Below, piece by piece: positions 44,687 to 52,236 of a stretch of DNA of 64,000 nucleotides. The notes under the pieces were generated by a model that was not told the origin of the DNA, did no database searches, and saw nothing but the letters and a program-made list of their open reading frames with translations. Position numbers and translations under genes: made by a program. The stretch comes from Paenibacillaceae bacterium (lineage in GTDB: Bacteria; Bacillota; Bacilli; Paenibacillales; Paenibacillaceae), in the NCBI GenBank assembly GCA_004134985.1, contig REGQ01000058.1, positions 372,001-436,000 on the forward strand. Reading direction: 5' to 3'. Every line of letters begins with the position of its first letter. Position 1 is the first letter of the stretch.

Positions 44687-45670
44687 TTAATAGATTGCCA
44701 AATTCCGCATCGCCGTCTTGGCTTTCTCTTTGTTCAGCATATAATACTTCTCACTCGGCGCATTAATCGGCATGGCCGGCACATCCGGCGCACACAGTCT
44801 CATAATTGGCGCATCCAGTTCATAGAGCAGCTCTTCGGCAATGATGGCCGCAACCTCAGCGCCCACGCCGCCTGTTTTGTTGTCCTCATGGACAATGAGC
44901 ACTTTGCCCGTTTTCCTAACCGCTTCGAGAATAGCTGGTTTGTCCAGCGGCTGGAGCGTACGCAAATCCAGAACATGAGCCGTGATGCCTTCGCGTTCCA
45001 AATCTTCTGCAGCTTCCATCACATAATGCAGCGGCAAGCTGTAGCCGATGACGGTAATGTCATCCCCTTCACGCAGCAGATTCGCTTCGCCAATGGGCAC
45101 AACATAGTCATCATCTGGCACTTCACCCGTGACAAGCTTATAGCATTTCTTATGTTCAAAGAACAAGACCGGATCAGGATCACGAACAGCCGCTTTCAAC
45201 AGCCCCTTCGCATCGTAAGGTCTGTAGGGGGCGACAATTTTCAAACCCGGTGTGCCGAAAAAAACAGATTCCGTGCACTGGGAATGGTACAAACCGCCGA
45301 AAATGCCACCGCCGATCGGCGCACGGATAACGATTGGACAGTTCCAGTCATTATTGGAACGGTATCTGATCTTGGCTGCTTCACTAATAATCTGATTGGT
45401 CGCCGGGAACATAAAATCCGAATACTGCATCTCAGCGATTGGTTTCATGCCATACATCGCAGCCCCGATCGCTACACCTGCAATCGCGGATTCAGCCAGC
45501 GGCGTATCCATCACCCGCTTATCCCCAAACTGCTCCAGCAAACCTTTTGTAGTGGTAAAGACGCCGCCTTTATGTCCTACATCTTCCCCGAGTACGAAAA
45601 CATCCTCGTCTCGGGCCATCTCCTCCTGCATCGCCGAACGGATCGCAGCAATATATTCAATTACCGGCAT
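44687..45670 (-). CDS. bkdAB: Branched-chain 2-oxoacid dehydrogenase E1 beta subunit
   Basis: The 327-residue E1 beta subunit begins with the family sequence IEYIAAIRSAMQEEMARDE, then VFVLGEDVGHKGGVFTTTKG, PLAESAIAGVAIGAAMYGM and RAPIGGGIFGGLYHSQ; its C-terminal half binds E2. It pairs with the E1 alpha subunit encoded directly upstream (2-base gap) to decarboxylate 2-oxoacids from valine, leucine and isoleucine. AAGGAGGG precedes the ATG, inside the end of bkdAA. Confidence 0.96.
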   Translation of the reverse strand: MPVIEYIAAIRSAMQEEMARDEDVFVLGEDVGHKGGVFTTTKGLLEQFGDKRVMDTPLAESAIAGVAIGAAMYGMKPIAEMQYSDFMFPATNQIISEAAKIRYRSNNDWNCPIVIRAPIGGGIFGGLYHSQCTESVFFGTPGLKIVAPYRPYDAKGLLKAAVRDPDPVLFFEHKKCYKLVTGEVPDDDYVVPIGEANLLREGDDITVIGYSLPLHYVMEAAEDLEREGITAHVLDLRTLQPLDKPAILEAVRKTGKVLIVHEDNKTGGVGAEVAAIIAEELLYELDAPIMRLCAPDVPAMPINAPSEKYYMLNKEKAKTAMRNLAIY

Positions 45671-45672
45671 AA

Positions 45673-46704
45673 CTAGCGCCCTCCTTCTCCGGTCTGATCA
45701 CCATACACGTAGAGCAGCGTATCCTCCGGATTGGGAAACGGCGCTTTGTCGCCATAGGCCGTTGCGTCATCCAGCATTTCACGCAACTGCTTGGCAAGAA
45801 GCTGTTCCTTCTCTTCATCCCAAATCCCGCACTCGATCAAATATTGTCTGAAGCGGGGAATGCCATCCTTGTCGCGATGCTGATCCACTTCTTCTTTAGA
45901 ACGGTAAGCCAAATCGTTGTCTGACGTCGAGTGAGGCGAAATCCGGTACATCAGCGCCTCCACTAGCGTCGGTCCCTCGCCATCTATCGCACGCGCGCGC
46001 GCTTCCTTCACAACCCGGTACACTTCTAGCGGATCATTGCCATCGACCTGAACGCCGGGAAAGCCGTAACCGATCGCGCGATCGCTCACCTTGCCGCCCA
46101 ATTGGCGATGCACCGGCGTCGAAATGGCATATTGGTTATTTTCACACATAAAGATGACCGGCAGCTTGTGCACCCCCGCAAAGTTGCAGCCTTCATGGAA
46201 GTCCCCCTGGTTGCTGGAGCCTTCACCGAAAGTGACGAACGATACAAACGGCTTGTTCTTCATCTTCGCGGCCAGCGCGAAACCGACCGCATGCGGAACC
46301 TGCGTCGTCACCGGACTCGATCCCGTCACGATGCGCAGACGCTTGCTGCCGAAATGGCCGGGCATTTGGCGCCCGCCGCTGTTCGGATCTTCCGCCTTGG
46401 CAAATACGGAAAGCATCAATTCCCGCATCGTCATCCCCGCACTTAATACAAGGGCATAGTCTCTGTAATAGGGTAAATAATAGTCGATTTCACGATTCAG
46501 CGCAAAAGCAGCGCCCACTTGAGCCGCTTCCTGCCCAACACCCGATACGTGAAAATTGATTTTACCGGCGCGCTGCAGCAGCAGACAGCGCTCGTCAAAG
46601 CTTCGAGCCATCATCATGTATTTGTACATTTCGGTAACTTCATTATCAGACAGCCCATATTGCGTATGTCTGTAGGATTGCTTGACCGATCCGGAATGTG
46701 TCAT
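45673..46704 (-). CDS. bkdAA: Branched-chain 2-oxoacid dehydrogenase E1 alpha subunit
   Basis: The 343-residue subunit holds the thiamine diphosphate motif GEGSSNQGDFHEGCNFAGVH ... NNQYAISTP and the phosphorylation-loop-like segment PHSTSDNDLAYR. It acts with bkdAB, bkdB and lpdV. The gene has AAGGAGGG upstream and lies 130 bases after lpdV; an inverted repeat sits in this space. Normal length. Confidence 0.95.
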   Translation of the reverse strand: MTHSGSVKQSYRHTQYGLSDNEVTEMYKYMMMARSFDERCLLLQRAGKINFHVSGVGQEAAQVGAAFALNREIDYYLPYYRDYALVLSAGMTMRELMLSVFAKAEDPNSGGRQMPGHFGSKRLRIVTGSSPVTTQVPHAVGFALAAKMKNKPFVSFVTFGEGSSNQGDFHEGCNFAGVHKLPVIFMCENNQYAISTPVHRQLGGKVSDRAIGYGFPGVQVDGNDPLEVYRVVKEARARAIDGEGPTLVEALMYRISPHSTSDNDLAYRSKEEVDQHRDKDGIPRFRQYLIECGIWDEEKEQLLAKQLREMLDDATAYGDKAPFPNPEDTLLYVYGDQTGEGGR

Positions 46705-46777
46705 TGTTTTGCACCCTCCTTACCGCGGTTTAGCAGGTTGGTACCCGCTTAATGGTTATTGTATTAACAAGTACTAT

Positions 46778-46799
46778 AACCTGGTACTAATACTAGGTT
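46778..46799. promoter_or_regulatory. Inverted repeat upstream of bkdAA, operator candidate
   Basis: A 22-base near-palindrome (AACCT..GTA..TAC..AGGTT) lies between lpdV and bkdAA; a TATACT box is about 10 bases upstream on the minus strand (46,810 region). It could be a repressor site for an internal promoter. Regulator unknown. Confidence 0.35.
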
Positions 46800-46834
46800 A
46801 CATTCAGTATAACGCTTTTTAAGGCAAAAGGAAA

Positions 46835-48265
46835 CTAATATACTCGGGACATGCCTTCGAGATCGAGCACTGCCTCACCTAGCGCTTCCGCCAATGTCGG
46901 ATGAGGACGGATCAGTTGACCTACTTCCCATGACGAGGCTTCGAGCAGCATTGCGAGTCCCGCCTCCGTAATCATATCTGTCGCATGCAAGCCAATCATA
47001 TGCACGCCTAAAAGATCATCGGTGCGCTCATCGGCAATGACTTTTACAAACCCTTCCGGCGAACCGGCAATAAGTGATTTTCCGATGGCCTGCATTGGAA
47101 TTTTCCCAATTTTCACGTGGTAGCCCTGCTGCCTTGCCTCGACTTCTGTCATTCCAATGGAAGCAACTTCAGGGCGCGTATAAATGCATCGCGGCACACG
47201 CTTGCCATCCAGCGGAGCGGGCTTCAGACCAGCGATATGCTCCACAGCAATAATGCCTTCATGAGCTGCCGCATGTGCCAGTTGAATGCCGCCGTTCACA
47301 TCGCCGATCGCATAAATATGCGGCTCGGTCGTCTGCATCATCGCGTTCACCTTTATAAACCCTTTGTCAATCTCAATATCGGTGTTTTCCAAGCCTAGCT
47401 GATCCGCATTGCCTTCCCTGCCGACCGATACTAGCAGCTTGTCCGCTACCAAATGAACAGAGCCCTCAGATGTCGTCGCCGTCAGGGCAGCTTCACCGTT
47501 GCCTTCAATCCGGTATGAGGAAAGATCCAATTGAATGCCTGTATAAATGCGAACGCCACGCTGACGAAGCTGCTTCTCAAGCTGTGCCGAAATTTCGGAA
47601 TCTTCACCAGGCAGCAGCCTTGCGGCAGTCTCCACCAGCGTAACTTCGACGCCAAAATCAGCCATCATTGACGCCCATTCCACCCCAATCACACCGCCGC
47701 CAATAATAAGCAAGGTTGCCGGAAGCTGCTCCAACTCCAGCATCTCATTGCTGGTCAGTATATGTATGCCATCCGGTACAAGCCCCGGCAATGAGCGAGG
47801 TCTTGAACCCGTCGCAATAATTAGATTGGCGGACACGACCGTCTCCATCTCGCCATCCGCCAGTTCCACAGCGACAGCTCCGCTGCGCGGCGAAAAAATT
47901 GAAGGCCCGATTACCCGGCCTTTGCCTTGAATAACTTCTATGCTATGCTTGCGCATTAAATATTGCAGTCCCTGATGAAGCTGGTTTACGGTGCTCTGTT
48001 TGCGGTTTTGCACCATATCAAAATTGAGCAACACCTGACCTTCCGGCAGCGCTACCCCATAACTGGCAGATTCCTTGACCATCTGATATACTTCTGCGCT
48101 GCGCAGAAGCGACTTGCTCGGGATACAACCTCTGTGCAGACATGTCCCGCCAATTGGGCCACTTTCAATCACAGCCACCTTTTTACCCAATTGCGCAGCG
48201 CGTATGGCTGCCGTATAGCCGCCCGGCCCTCCGCCAAGAATGGCAACATCCACTTCAATTGTCAT
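46835..48265 (-). CDS. lpdV: Dihydrolipoyl dehydrogenase (E3 of the bkd complex)
   Basis: The 476-residue flavoprotein regenerates lipoamide. FAD-binding start VAILGGGPGGYTAAIRAAQL, redox disulfide GGTCLHRGCIPSKSLL, NAD-binding VIGVEWASMMADFG, and HPTLAEALGE with the active-site His near the C-terminus. In Bacillus lpdV lies in the same operon but is preceded by bcd and buk; here it leads the cluster and those genes are not visible. Confidence 0.96.
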   Translation of the reverse strand: MTIEVDVAILGGGPGGYTAAIRAAQLGKKVAVIESGPIGGTCLHRGCIPSKSLLRSAEVYQMVKESASYGVALPEGQVLLNFDMVQNRKQSTVNQLHQGLQYLMRKHSIEVIQGKGRVIGPSIFSPRSGAVAVELADGEMETVVSANLIIATGSRPRSLPGLVPDGIHILTSNEMLELEQLPATLLIIGGGVIGVEWASMMADFGVEVTLVETAARLLPGEDSEISAQLEKQLRQRGVRIYTGIQLDLSSYRIEGNGEAALTATTSEGSVHLVADKLLVSVGREGNADQLGLENTDIEIDKGFIKVNAMMQTTEPHIYAIGDVNGGIQLAHAAAHEGIIAVEHIAGLKPAPLDGKRVPRCIYTRPEVASIGMTEVEARQQGYHVKIGKIPMQAIGKSLIAGSPEGFVKVIADERTDDLLGVHMIGLHATDMITEAGLAMLLEASSWEVGQLIRPHPTLAEALGEAVLDLEGMSRVY

Positions 48266-48478
48266 GCCGGATAACCTCCATCTCTCTTCCTTGAATCCTA
48301 TGTATCTATTGTAACTGTTTTTGCAACAAGCGTAAACGGCACAGGCCTGACAAGCCGGTGCTTCGACAATTGTTCCCAGGTTTCTGGCCGCTTCGACTTG
48401 AAATAGACAGCTTGGACAGAACAGGTTATGATAGAAGAAACAATTAGGAGATTGGCTGCAAAGTAGGGGGTATTAAAA

Positions 48479-48772
48479 ATTAGCATTCGGGTTTTGTTGT
48501 CACGTTTTATTGCGGTGTTGCTGCTCGTTATTCCGGGGATTGCCGCCACATACGGATTTTTGGCGATAAAAAATTCACTGTTTGATTATTTTTCGAGCTT
48601 TGGGGACGATGGCGCAACATCTGTATTCGCCTGGGGTCAATTATTGCTCGGTATTGTACTCTTTCTGGCAGGCGTAGGCTTTATTGGCGGATGGATTTTT
48701 TTCCGGGACCGGAAACGCAATTACCTGGCTCCGCGCTTTCGCAAGAAGCGGCCACGGCCGAATCGGCAATAA
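48479..48772 (+). CDS. DUF2627 membrane protein (YqzF-like)
   Basis: A 97-residue protein with two membrane segments (LLLVIPGIAATYGFLAI and LLLGIVLFLAGVGFIGGWIFF) and the conserved tail FFRDRKRNYLAPRF. The family lies upstream of bkd genes in Bacillales. The only codon at proper distance (8 bases) from GTAGGGGG is ATT 48479, in frame with the open sequence; the first conventional codon is TTG 48494, which is 23 bases away. ATT initiation is therefore likely, as in E. coli infC. Divergent from lpdV. Confidence 0.8.
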   Translation: MSIRVLLSRFIAVLLLVIPGIAATYGFLAIKNSLFDYFSSFGDDGATSVFAWGQLLLGIVLFLAGVGFIGGWIFFRDRKRNYLAPRFRKKRPRPNRQ

Positions 48773-48815
48773 CTATGCTGCTTGGGCCACTCATACAAAT
48801 GGTAATGCAATGGAA

Positions 48816-48870
48816 AGGGCTCTCCCAAAAATCATTCATAATGATAGGGACAGCCCTTTTTTTATTTTTT
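48816..48870 (+). terminator. Terminator after the DUF2627 gene
   Basis: AGGGCT and AGCCCT (48816-48821, 48852-48857) with inner TCCC/GGGA and ATCAT/ATGAT pairs, followed by a long T run. Confidence 0.85.
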
Positions 48871-48877
48871 TAAAATA

Positions 48878-49408
48878 TCATTCCAACTGCCTGATTTTTC
48901 GAGCAGGAACACCCGCATAAATACTGTTCGGCTCGCAATCTTTGTTTACTAAGGAATTAGCTGCAATAATACAGCCTTCTCCTATTGTAACCCCGCCTAA
49001 AATGGTTGATCTCGTGCCAATCCAGGTACCGTTTCCGACAATAATCGGTTTAGCATCGACCTCTCCTGCTCGCTGATCAGGCGCACCGATAAGATGGGAA
49101 GCTGTACAGAACATAACTTCCATCGCTATAGAACAACCATTCCCAATCTTAACATGGGCCAAATTTTCAAAATAACACCCGTAGTTTATAAAAGAACGCT
49201 TGCCAACATGTAAGTTTCTGCTTGCAATAAATGTTCTACCTAACATGCTTGGTGTACGGATATCCAATTTAAACAACTTATAGATGAAATAACGTAAAAA
49301 TCGTGGTGTAAGTATCGATGATGCAAAAACATTGATCCAAAAATGCCACCAGATGCTTTTTAAATCTATAAAGGACCATTTAATCAAAGTATGAAGTTGT
49401 GTCTTCAT
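48878..49408 (-). CDS. Hexapeptide-repeat acyltransferase
   Basis: A 176-residue left-handed beta-helix acyltransferase with hexapeptide repeats (VKIGNGCSIAMEVMF, IIVGNGTWIGTRSTILGGVT, IGEGCIIAANSLV) and the C-terminal SIYAGVPARKIRQLE of the maltose/galactoside O-acetyltransferase group. The N-terminal 50 residues are more hydrophobic than usual (WWHFWINVFASS), suggesting membrane association. AT-rich compared with spo0A and bkd genes, so it may be a late arrival. Substrate unknown; polysaccharide acetylation is a common role. Confidence 0.85.
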   Translation of the reverse strand: MKTQLHTLIKWSFIDLKSIWWHFWINVFASSILTPRFLRYFIYKLFKLDIRTPSMLGRTFIASRNLHVGKRSFINYGCYFENLAHVKIGNGCSIAMEVMFCTASHLIGAPDQRAGEVDAKPIIVGNGTWIGTRSTILGGVTIGEGCIIAANSLVNKDCEPNSIYAGVPARKIRQLE

Positions 49409-49468
49409 TTTTAACTCCTATCCAATAAAAGATAAACTAATTATATTAGATAATAATGGTAATCACAA

Positions 49469-49523
49469 CAAAAAATCCATCTCCGGACTGGTCATTTCAA
49501 ACAACCAATCAGGTGATGGATTT
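49469..49523 (-). terminator. Terminator after the LytTR gene
   Basis: On the minus strand AAATCCATC and GATGGATTT pair around a loop with a smaller ACC/GGT-type stem, followed by a T run. Confidence 0.8.
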
Positions 49524-49627
49524 ATGTTTGTTAATCAATGTTGTGATGTCGATAGTAGGAGTATGTTGTTTCATGGATGTAAGTGGGAAATGCAAGTTTA
49601 CTGAATGATAGGAAATGTATGAGGTAA

Positions 49628-50014
49628 TTAAACGCGATATGTTTTCATTGAGCGTTCACGTAAATAATGTTTCTGAAATAAACCGTCCGCTTCCAGTTCA
49701 CGGTAGCAGCTTCGCGATACCGGGGCATGGTGTCCCCCTGGAAATCGCATAACATCACGGTCACTATCATATCCCGTTGCTGCGTTTAAATTGGCGATAT
49801 AACTGCGGTCGATTCGCCGAAACCCGTCTCCAAACTCGGTAAATACCGCCATCATTTCTTCAATTGTTACCGCTGGTTGATATTCTGACCCGTCACGCAT
49901 ATGGTAGACGCTGCCCTTCTTAACGGTACCAATATATGCGACATCTTCCCAAGCGAGACGAACCGCCGTAATCCCGCACTTGTTTCGTTTAATTGCATAA
50001 AAGTGCGTATCCAA
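49628..50014 (-). CDS. LytTR-family DNA-binding regulator without receiver domain
   Basis: The 128-residue protein is nearly all LytTR domain: AIKRNKCGITAVRLAWEDVA, YHMRDGSEYQP, GFRRIDRSYIANL and APVSRSCYREL. The receiver domain of AgrA-like regulators is absent. TTG 50014 follows GGAGGGG. It is the last gene of a three-gene unit with an AgrD-like peptide and a membrane protein, reminiscent of LytTR regulatory systems, in which a membrane protein restrains a stand-alone LytTR protein. Regulon unknown; autoregulation is typical. Confidence 0.9.
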   Translation of the reverse strand: MDTHFYAIKRNKCGITAVRLAWEDVAYIGTVKKGSVYHMRDGSEYQPAVTIEEMMAVFTEFGDGFRRIDRSYIANLNAATGYDSDRDVMRFPGGHHAPVSRSCYRELEADGLFQKHYLRERSMKTYRV

Positions 50015-50030
50015 CGTATCCCCTCCGCTG

Positions 50031-50162
50031 CTACTTATGGATCGTCCGGAGTTCTTCCGGCATTTCTGGCTTGTTAATAAACAAATAGGAGCCTGTCAAT
50101 ACAAAAAGCCCTGCTACGGTTGTCAATCCAGCCGCGATAATCTGGAATGCACGCTTTTTCAT
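50031..50162 (-). CDS. AgrD-like cyclic lactone autoinducer precursor
   Basis: A 43-residue peptide with an amphipathic N-terminal helix (MKKRAFQIIAAGLTTVAGLF), a short core LTGSYLFI and the acidic AgrD-type tail NKPEMPEELR. There is no cysteine; Ser25 could close a five-residue lactone ring (SYLFI), as Ser does in the lactone autoinducer of S. intermedius. Perfect AAAGGAGGTGA site, ATG at 50162. It is 16 bases from the LytTR gene and 46 bases after the membrane gene. No AgrB-type protease is coded next to it, so processing must come from elsewhere if it occurs. Confidence 0.82.
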   Translation of the reverse strand: MKKRAFQIIAAGLTTVAGLFVLTGSYLFINKPEMPEELRTIHK

Positions 50163-50208
50163 CGTTCCTCACCTCCTTTGCGCAATATACCAAATCCGTA
50201 AAGCTATC

Positions 50209-50874
50209 TTATTCTTTCTGCTCACGGTCTCTGCGGAGGGAATAATACAAAAATACAGGGAGAGTCGCCATAAAGATGATGCTCGCCAAAACAACATAAG
50301 ATTCGTATTGGTTTCGAAATACGACGGAAGAGATCGCTGCTGTCGAGATTCCTATGCCAATAACGACAACCATAACGGCATTCGTCCCGCGGACATGCGT
50401 ATTATGTCGGAGTGATGTTGGAACGTAATCAAAGCCGAGATTATTCGTCCTTACCGTCCAGCTTGCCGCCAGAAACACAACTGCAGATAATAATTGGGTC
50501 AGCGCACCGGTTAGCATGTTGTTCTGAACGTCAGCTAGCGAAATATTTATCATCATATAAAGCGTTAAAAAAATGATGCCCTGCACAGCAAATCCGAAGA
50601 CAAGTGCCGCCCCGTTCATCAGAAGCGAGTATAGCAGCGGCACGCGGAATAATACGGTCAGCACGACAATCGACAGTGCAAACTGAATATAGGACGAACC
50701 TGCACCAATTTCGGGCACCATGCGCGTAAAGAACGATACGTGACTCATAATGAATGAAACCAGCGCAATGTAAACATAATTGCCACGCAGCTCAAACCGG
50801 AAAAGCACGAGCATAAAAATAAATAGTGATAAATACTCAACGGTTGACCCGGCAATAAATAAGGCGTAACTCAA
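50209..50874 (-). CDS. Membrane protein like the AgrC sensor domain, no kinase
   Basis: The 221-residue protein has about seven transmembrane segments (residues about 4-26, 32-50, 60-80, 84-108, 120-142, 163-183, 192-213) and stops with SLRRDREQKE where AgrC-type histidine kinases would continue into the kinase. No AgrB motif with its His and Cys pair is visible. TTG 50874 stands after AAGGGAGCGG. Together with the AgrD-like peptide and LytTR gene it looks like a sensor/inhibitor that works without phosphotransfer. Alternatives: a peptide exporter or an anti-activator. Confidence 0.7.
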   Translation of the reverse strand: MSYALFIAGSTVEYLSLFIFMLVLFRFELRGNYVYIALVSFIMSHVSFFTRMVPEIGAGSSYIQFALSIVVLTVLFRVPLLYSLLMNGAALVFGFAVQGIIFLTLYMMINISLADVQNNMLTGALTQLLSAVVFLAASWTVRTNNLGFDYVPTSLRHNTHVRGTNAVMVVVIGIGISTAAISSVVFRNQYESYVVLASIIFMATLPVFLYYSLRRDREQKE

Positions 50875-51012
50875 TCTAACCGCTCCCTTTTACGTATAAT
50901 TTGTATGCTTGCGGTATTTTTCGCCCAAGGCCGCCATTCTAGTCTGACAGCTTGTCCGAGGGCGCGATATCGTTAACAACTTTCCGTGCGGCAGTACAAT
51001 AGGTTTGCTTCT

Positions 51013-51040
51013 ATCATAGCATCAAATTGTATCAAATCAA
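51013..51040 (-). promoter_or_regulatory. Sigma-A-type promoter candidate for the LytTR/AgrD unit
   Basis: TTGATT (51035-51040) and TATGAT (51013-51018) with a 16-base spacer, read on the minus strand, about 140 bases ahead of the membrane gene. A direct repeat ATCAAAT with 10-base period overlaps it. This stretch (50,875-51,205) holds no gene; apart from this and the spo0A terminator I see nothing else in it. Confidence 0.5.
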
Positions 51041-51075
51041 CATACTTTTCTAAAATTTTCCTTACTGTCATGTAG

Positions 51076-51128
51076 AAAAAAACCACTTATTTATTGGCCC
51101 GTAAGGACCTTACAAATAAGTGGTTTTT
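51076..51128 (-). terminator. spo0A terminator
   Basis: AAACCACTTATTT pairs with AAATAAGTGGTTT around a 20-base loop; the minus strand continues with seven T. Confidence 0.92.
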
Positions 51129-51205
51129 GGCAAACGAACATTTCTGCATGTCAGCCGTTTTCAAGTCGCCGGCAACATGCGTTCTCTTCTCTAATCTTCC
51201 CCCTT

Positions 51206-52009
51206 TCAGCTCACCTTATGCTCAATTCGCAGCTTGTCTGCGACCATCGCGATAAACTCACTATTGGTAGGTTTCGACTTGCTGATGTTGATCGTGTAAC
51301 CAAACAGATGGCTGATGCTGTCAATGTTGCCGCGTGTCCAGGCAACTTCGATCGCATGACGAATGGCACGCTCGACACGAGAAGGGGTTGTTTTGAACTT
51401 CTCAGCAATCGCCGGGTAGAGGGTTTTAGTAATTGCACCCAAAATTTCGATATTGTTGTATACCATCGTAATCGCTTCGCGCAAATATTGATATCCCTTG
51501 ATATGGGCCGGAACACCGATTTCATGAATGATGCTCGTAATGTTGGCATCCAAATTCTTTCCTTTAGCAATCGGTACAACATTGGATTTAATCGTAGTGG
51601 TGTATGTTGATGAAGAAGTAATTGATGAATTGCCAACCAATTGACGGATACGGTTTGCAAGTATTTCCATATCAAACGGTTTCAATATGTAGTAAGAGGC
51701 GCCAAGCTGTACAGCTTTTTGAGTAATATTCTCCTGTCCGAATGCGGTAAGCATAATAATTTTGGGCATAGGAGACAGATTCATTTCCCGCAGTCGTTCC
51801 AGAACACCCAAACCATCCAAATGAGGCATAATAATATCCAGAATCAGAACATCAGGCAGTCTTGGAGCTTCTTCCAAATGTCGGAGTACTTCTTCCCCAT
51901 TGTAAGCCACTCCGGAAACCGTCATATCACTTTGTTCTGAGATGTACTCAGACAGTAAGTTGGTGAACTCACGGTTGTCATCAGCCAATAACACTTCTAC
52001 TTTTTGCAA
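51206..52009 (-). CDS. spo0A: Sporulation master regulator
   Basis: The 267-residue response regulator has a receiver domain (residues about 1-125: [23 protein letters not shown] with the phosphorylated Asp, [15 protein letters not shown]) and the Spo0A DNA-binding domain (about 150-265: [36 protein letters not shown]). It is activated by the phosphorelay and binds 0A boxes. TTG 52009 follows AAGGGAGGACC; the upstream open frame is not used. Next to the Agr-like locus. Expression is likely from a sigma-H promoter with 0A boxes. Confidence 0.97.
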   Translation of the reverse strand: MQKVEVLLADDNREFTNLLSEYISEQSDMTVSGVAYNGEEVLRHLEEAPRLPDVLILDIIMPHLDGLGVLERLREMNLSPMPKIIMLTAFGQENITQKAVQLGASYYILKPFDMEILANRIRQLVGNSSITSSSTYTTTIKSNVVPIAKGKNLDANITSIIHEIGVPAHIKGYQYLREAITMVYNNIEILGAITKTLYPAIAEKFKTTPSRVERAIRHAIEVAWTRGNIDSISHLFGYTINISKSKPTNSEFIAMVADKLRIEHKVS

Positions 52010-52081
52010 GATTTGGTCCTCCCTTAATCTGATTCTTCGATTAATGAAATCAATTTCAGCTAACATTCTTTTGTATTATTA

Positions 52082-52202
52082 AGTTTCGACAGTGAAGCAC
52101 AAATTCCTTCTGTCGAAAATTATTTTTCTTTATTTTTTTTTGTAAATCATTTATAATGAAGTTTTATTTACAAAATTCGTTTTCATTTTACTTGTTTCGA
52201 CA
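52082..52202 (-). promoter_or_regulatory. spo0A control region: sigma-H-like promoter and 0A boxes
   Basis: Boxes TTCGACA (52085-52091), TGTCGAA (52111-52117) and TTCGACA (52196-52202) match the 0A box TGTCGAA or its complement. Between the first two, minus-strand AAGGAATTT (52101-52109) and GTCGAAACT (52082-52090) fit the sigma-H pattern AGGAWWW, 11-12 bases, RNNGAATWW with one miss. The first box overlaps the -10 region, so Spo0A can act on its own promoter. Confidence 0.7.
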
Positions 52203-52236
52203 AAAAATCTTAAGGCGCTAGCTCGCCTTAAGATTT
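52202..52236 (-). terminator. spoIVB terminator, overlapping the last codons
   Basis: Thirteen-base arms 52205-52217 and 52224-52236 pair perfectly around a 6-base loop, with T run on the minus strand. The spoIVB stop (52218-52220) lies in the loop. Confidence 0.92.

Noticed and set aside
46705-46834. T-box leader before bkdAA
   Set aside because: GGGTACC-like bases are present but the T-box sequence AGGGTGGNACCGCG, specifier stem and terminator are not.
50209-50874. AgrB-type protease for the membrane protein
   Set aside because: No conserved His and Cys motif; length and late C-terminal stop after the last helix fit an AgrC-like sensor region better.
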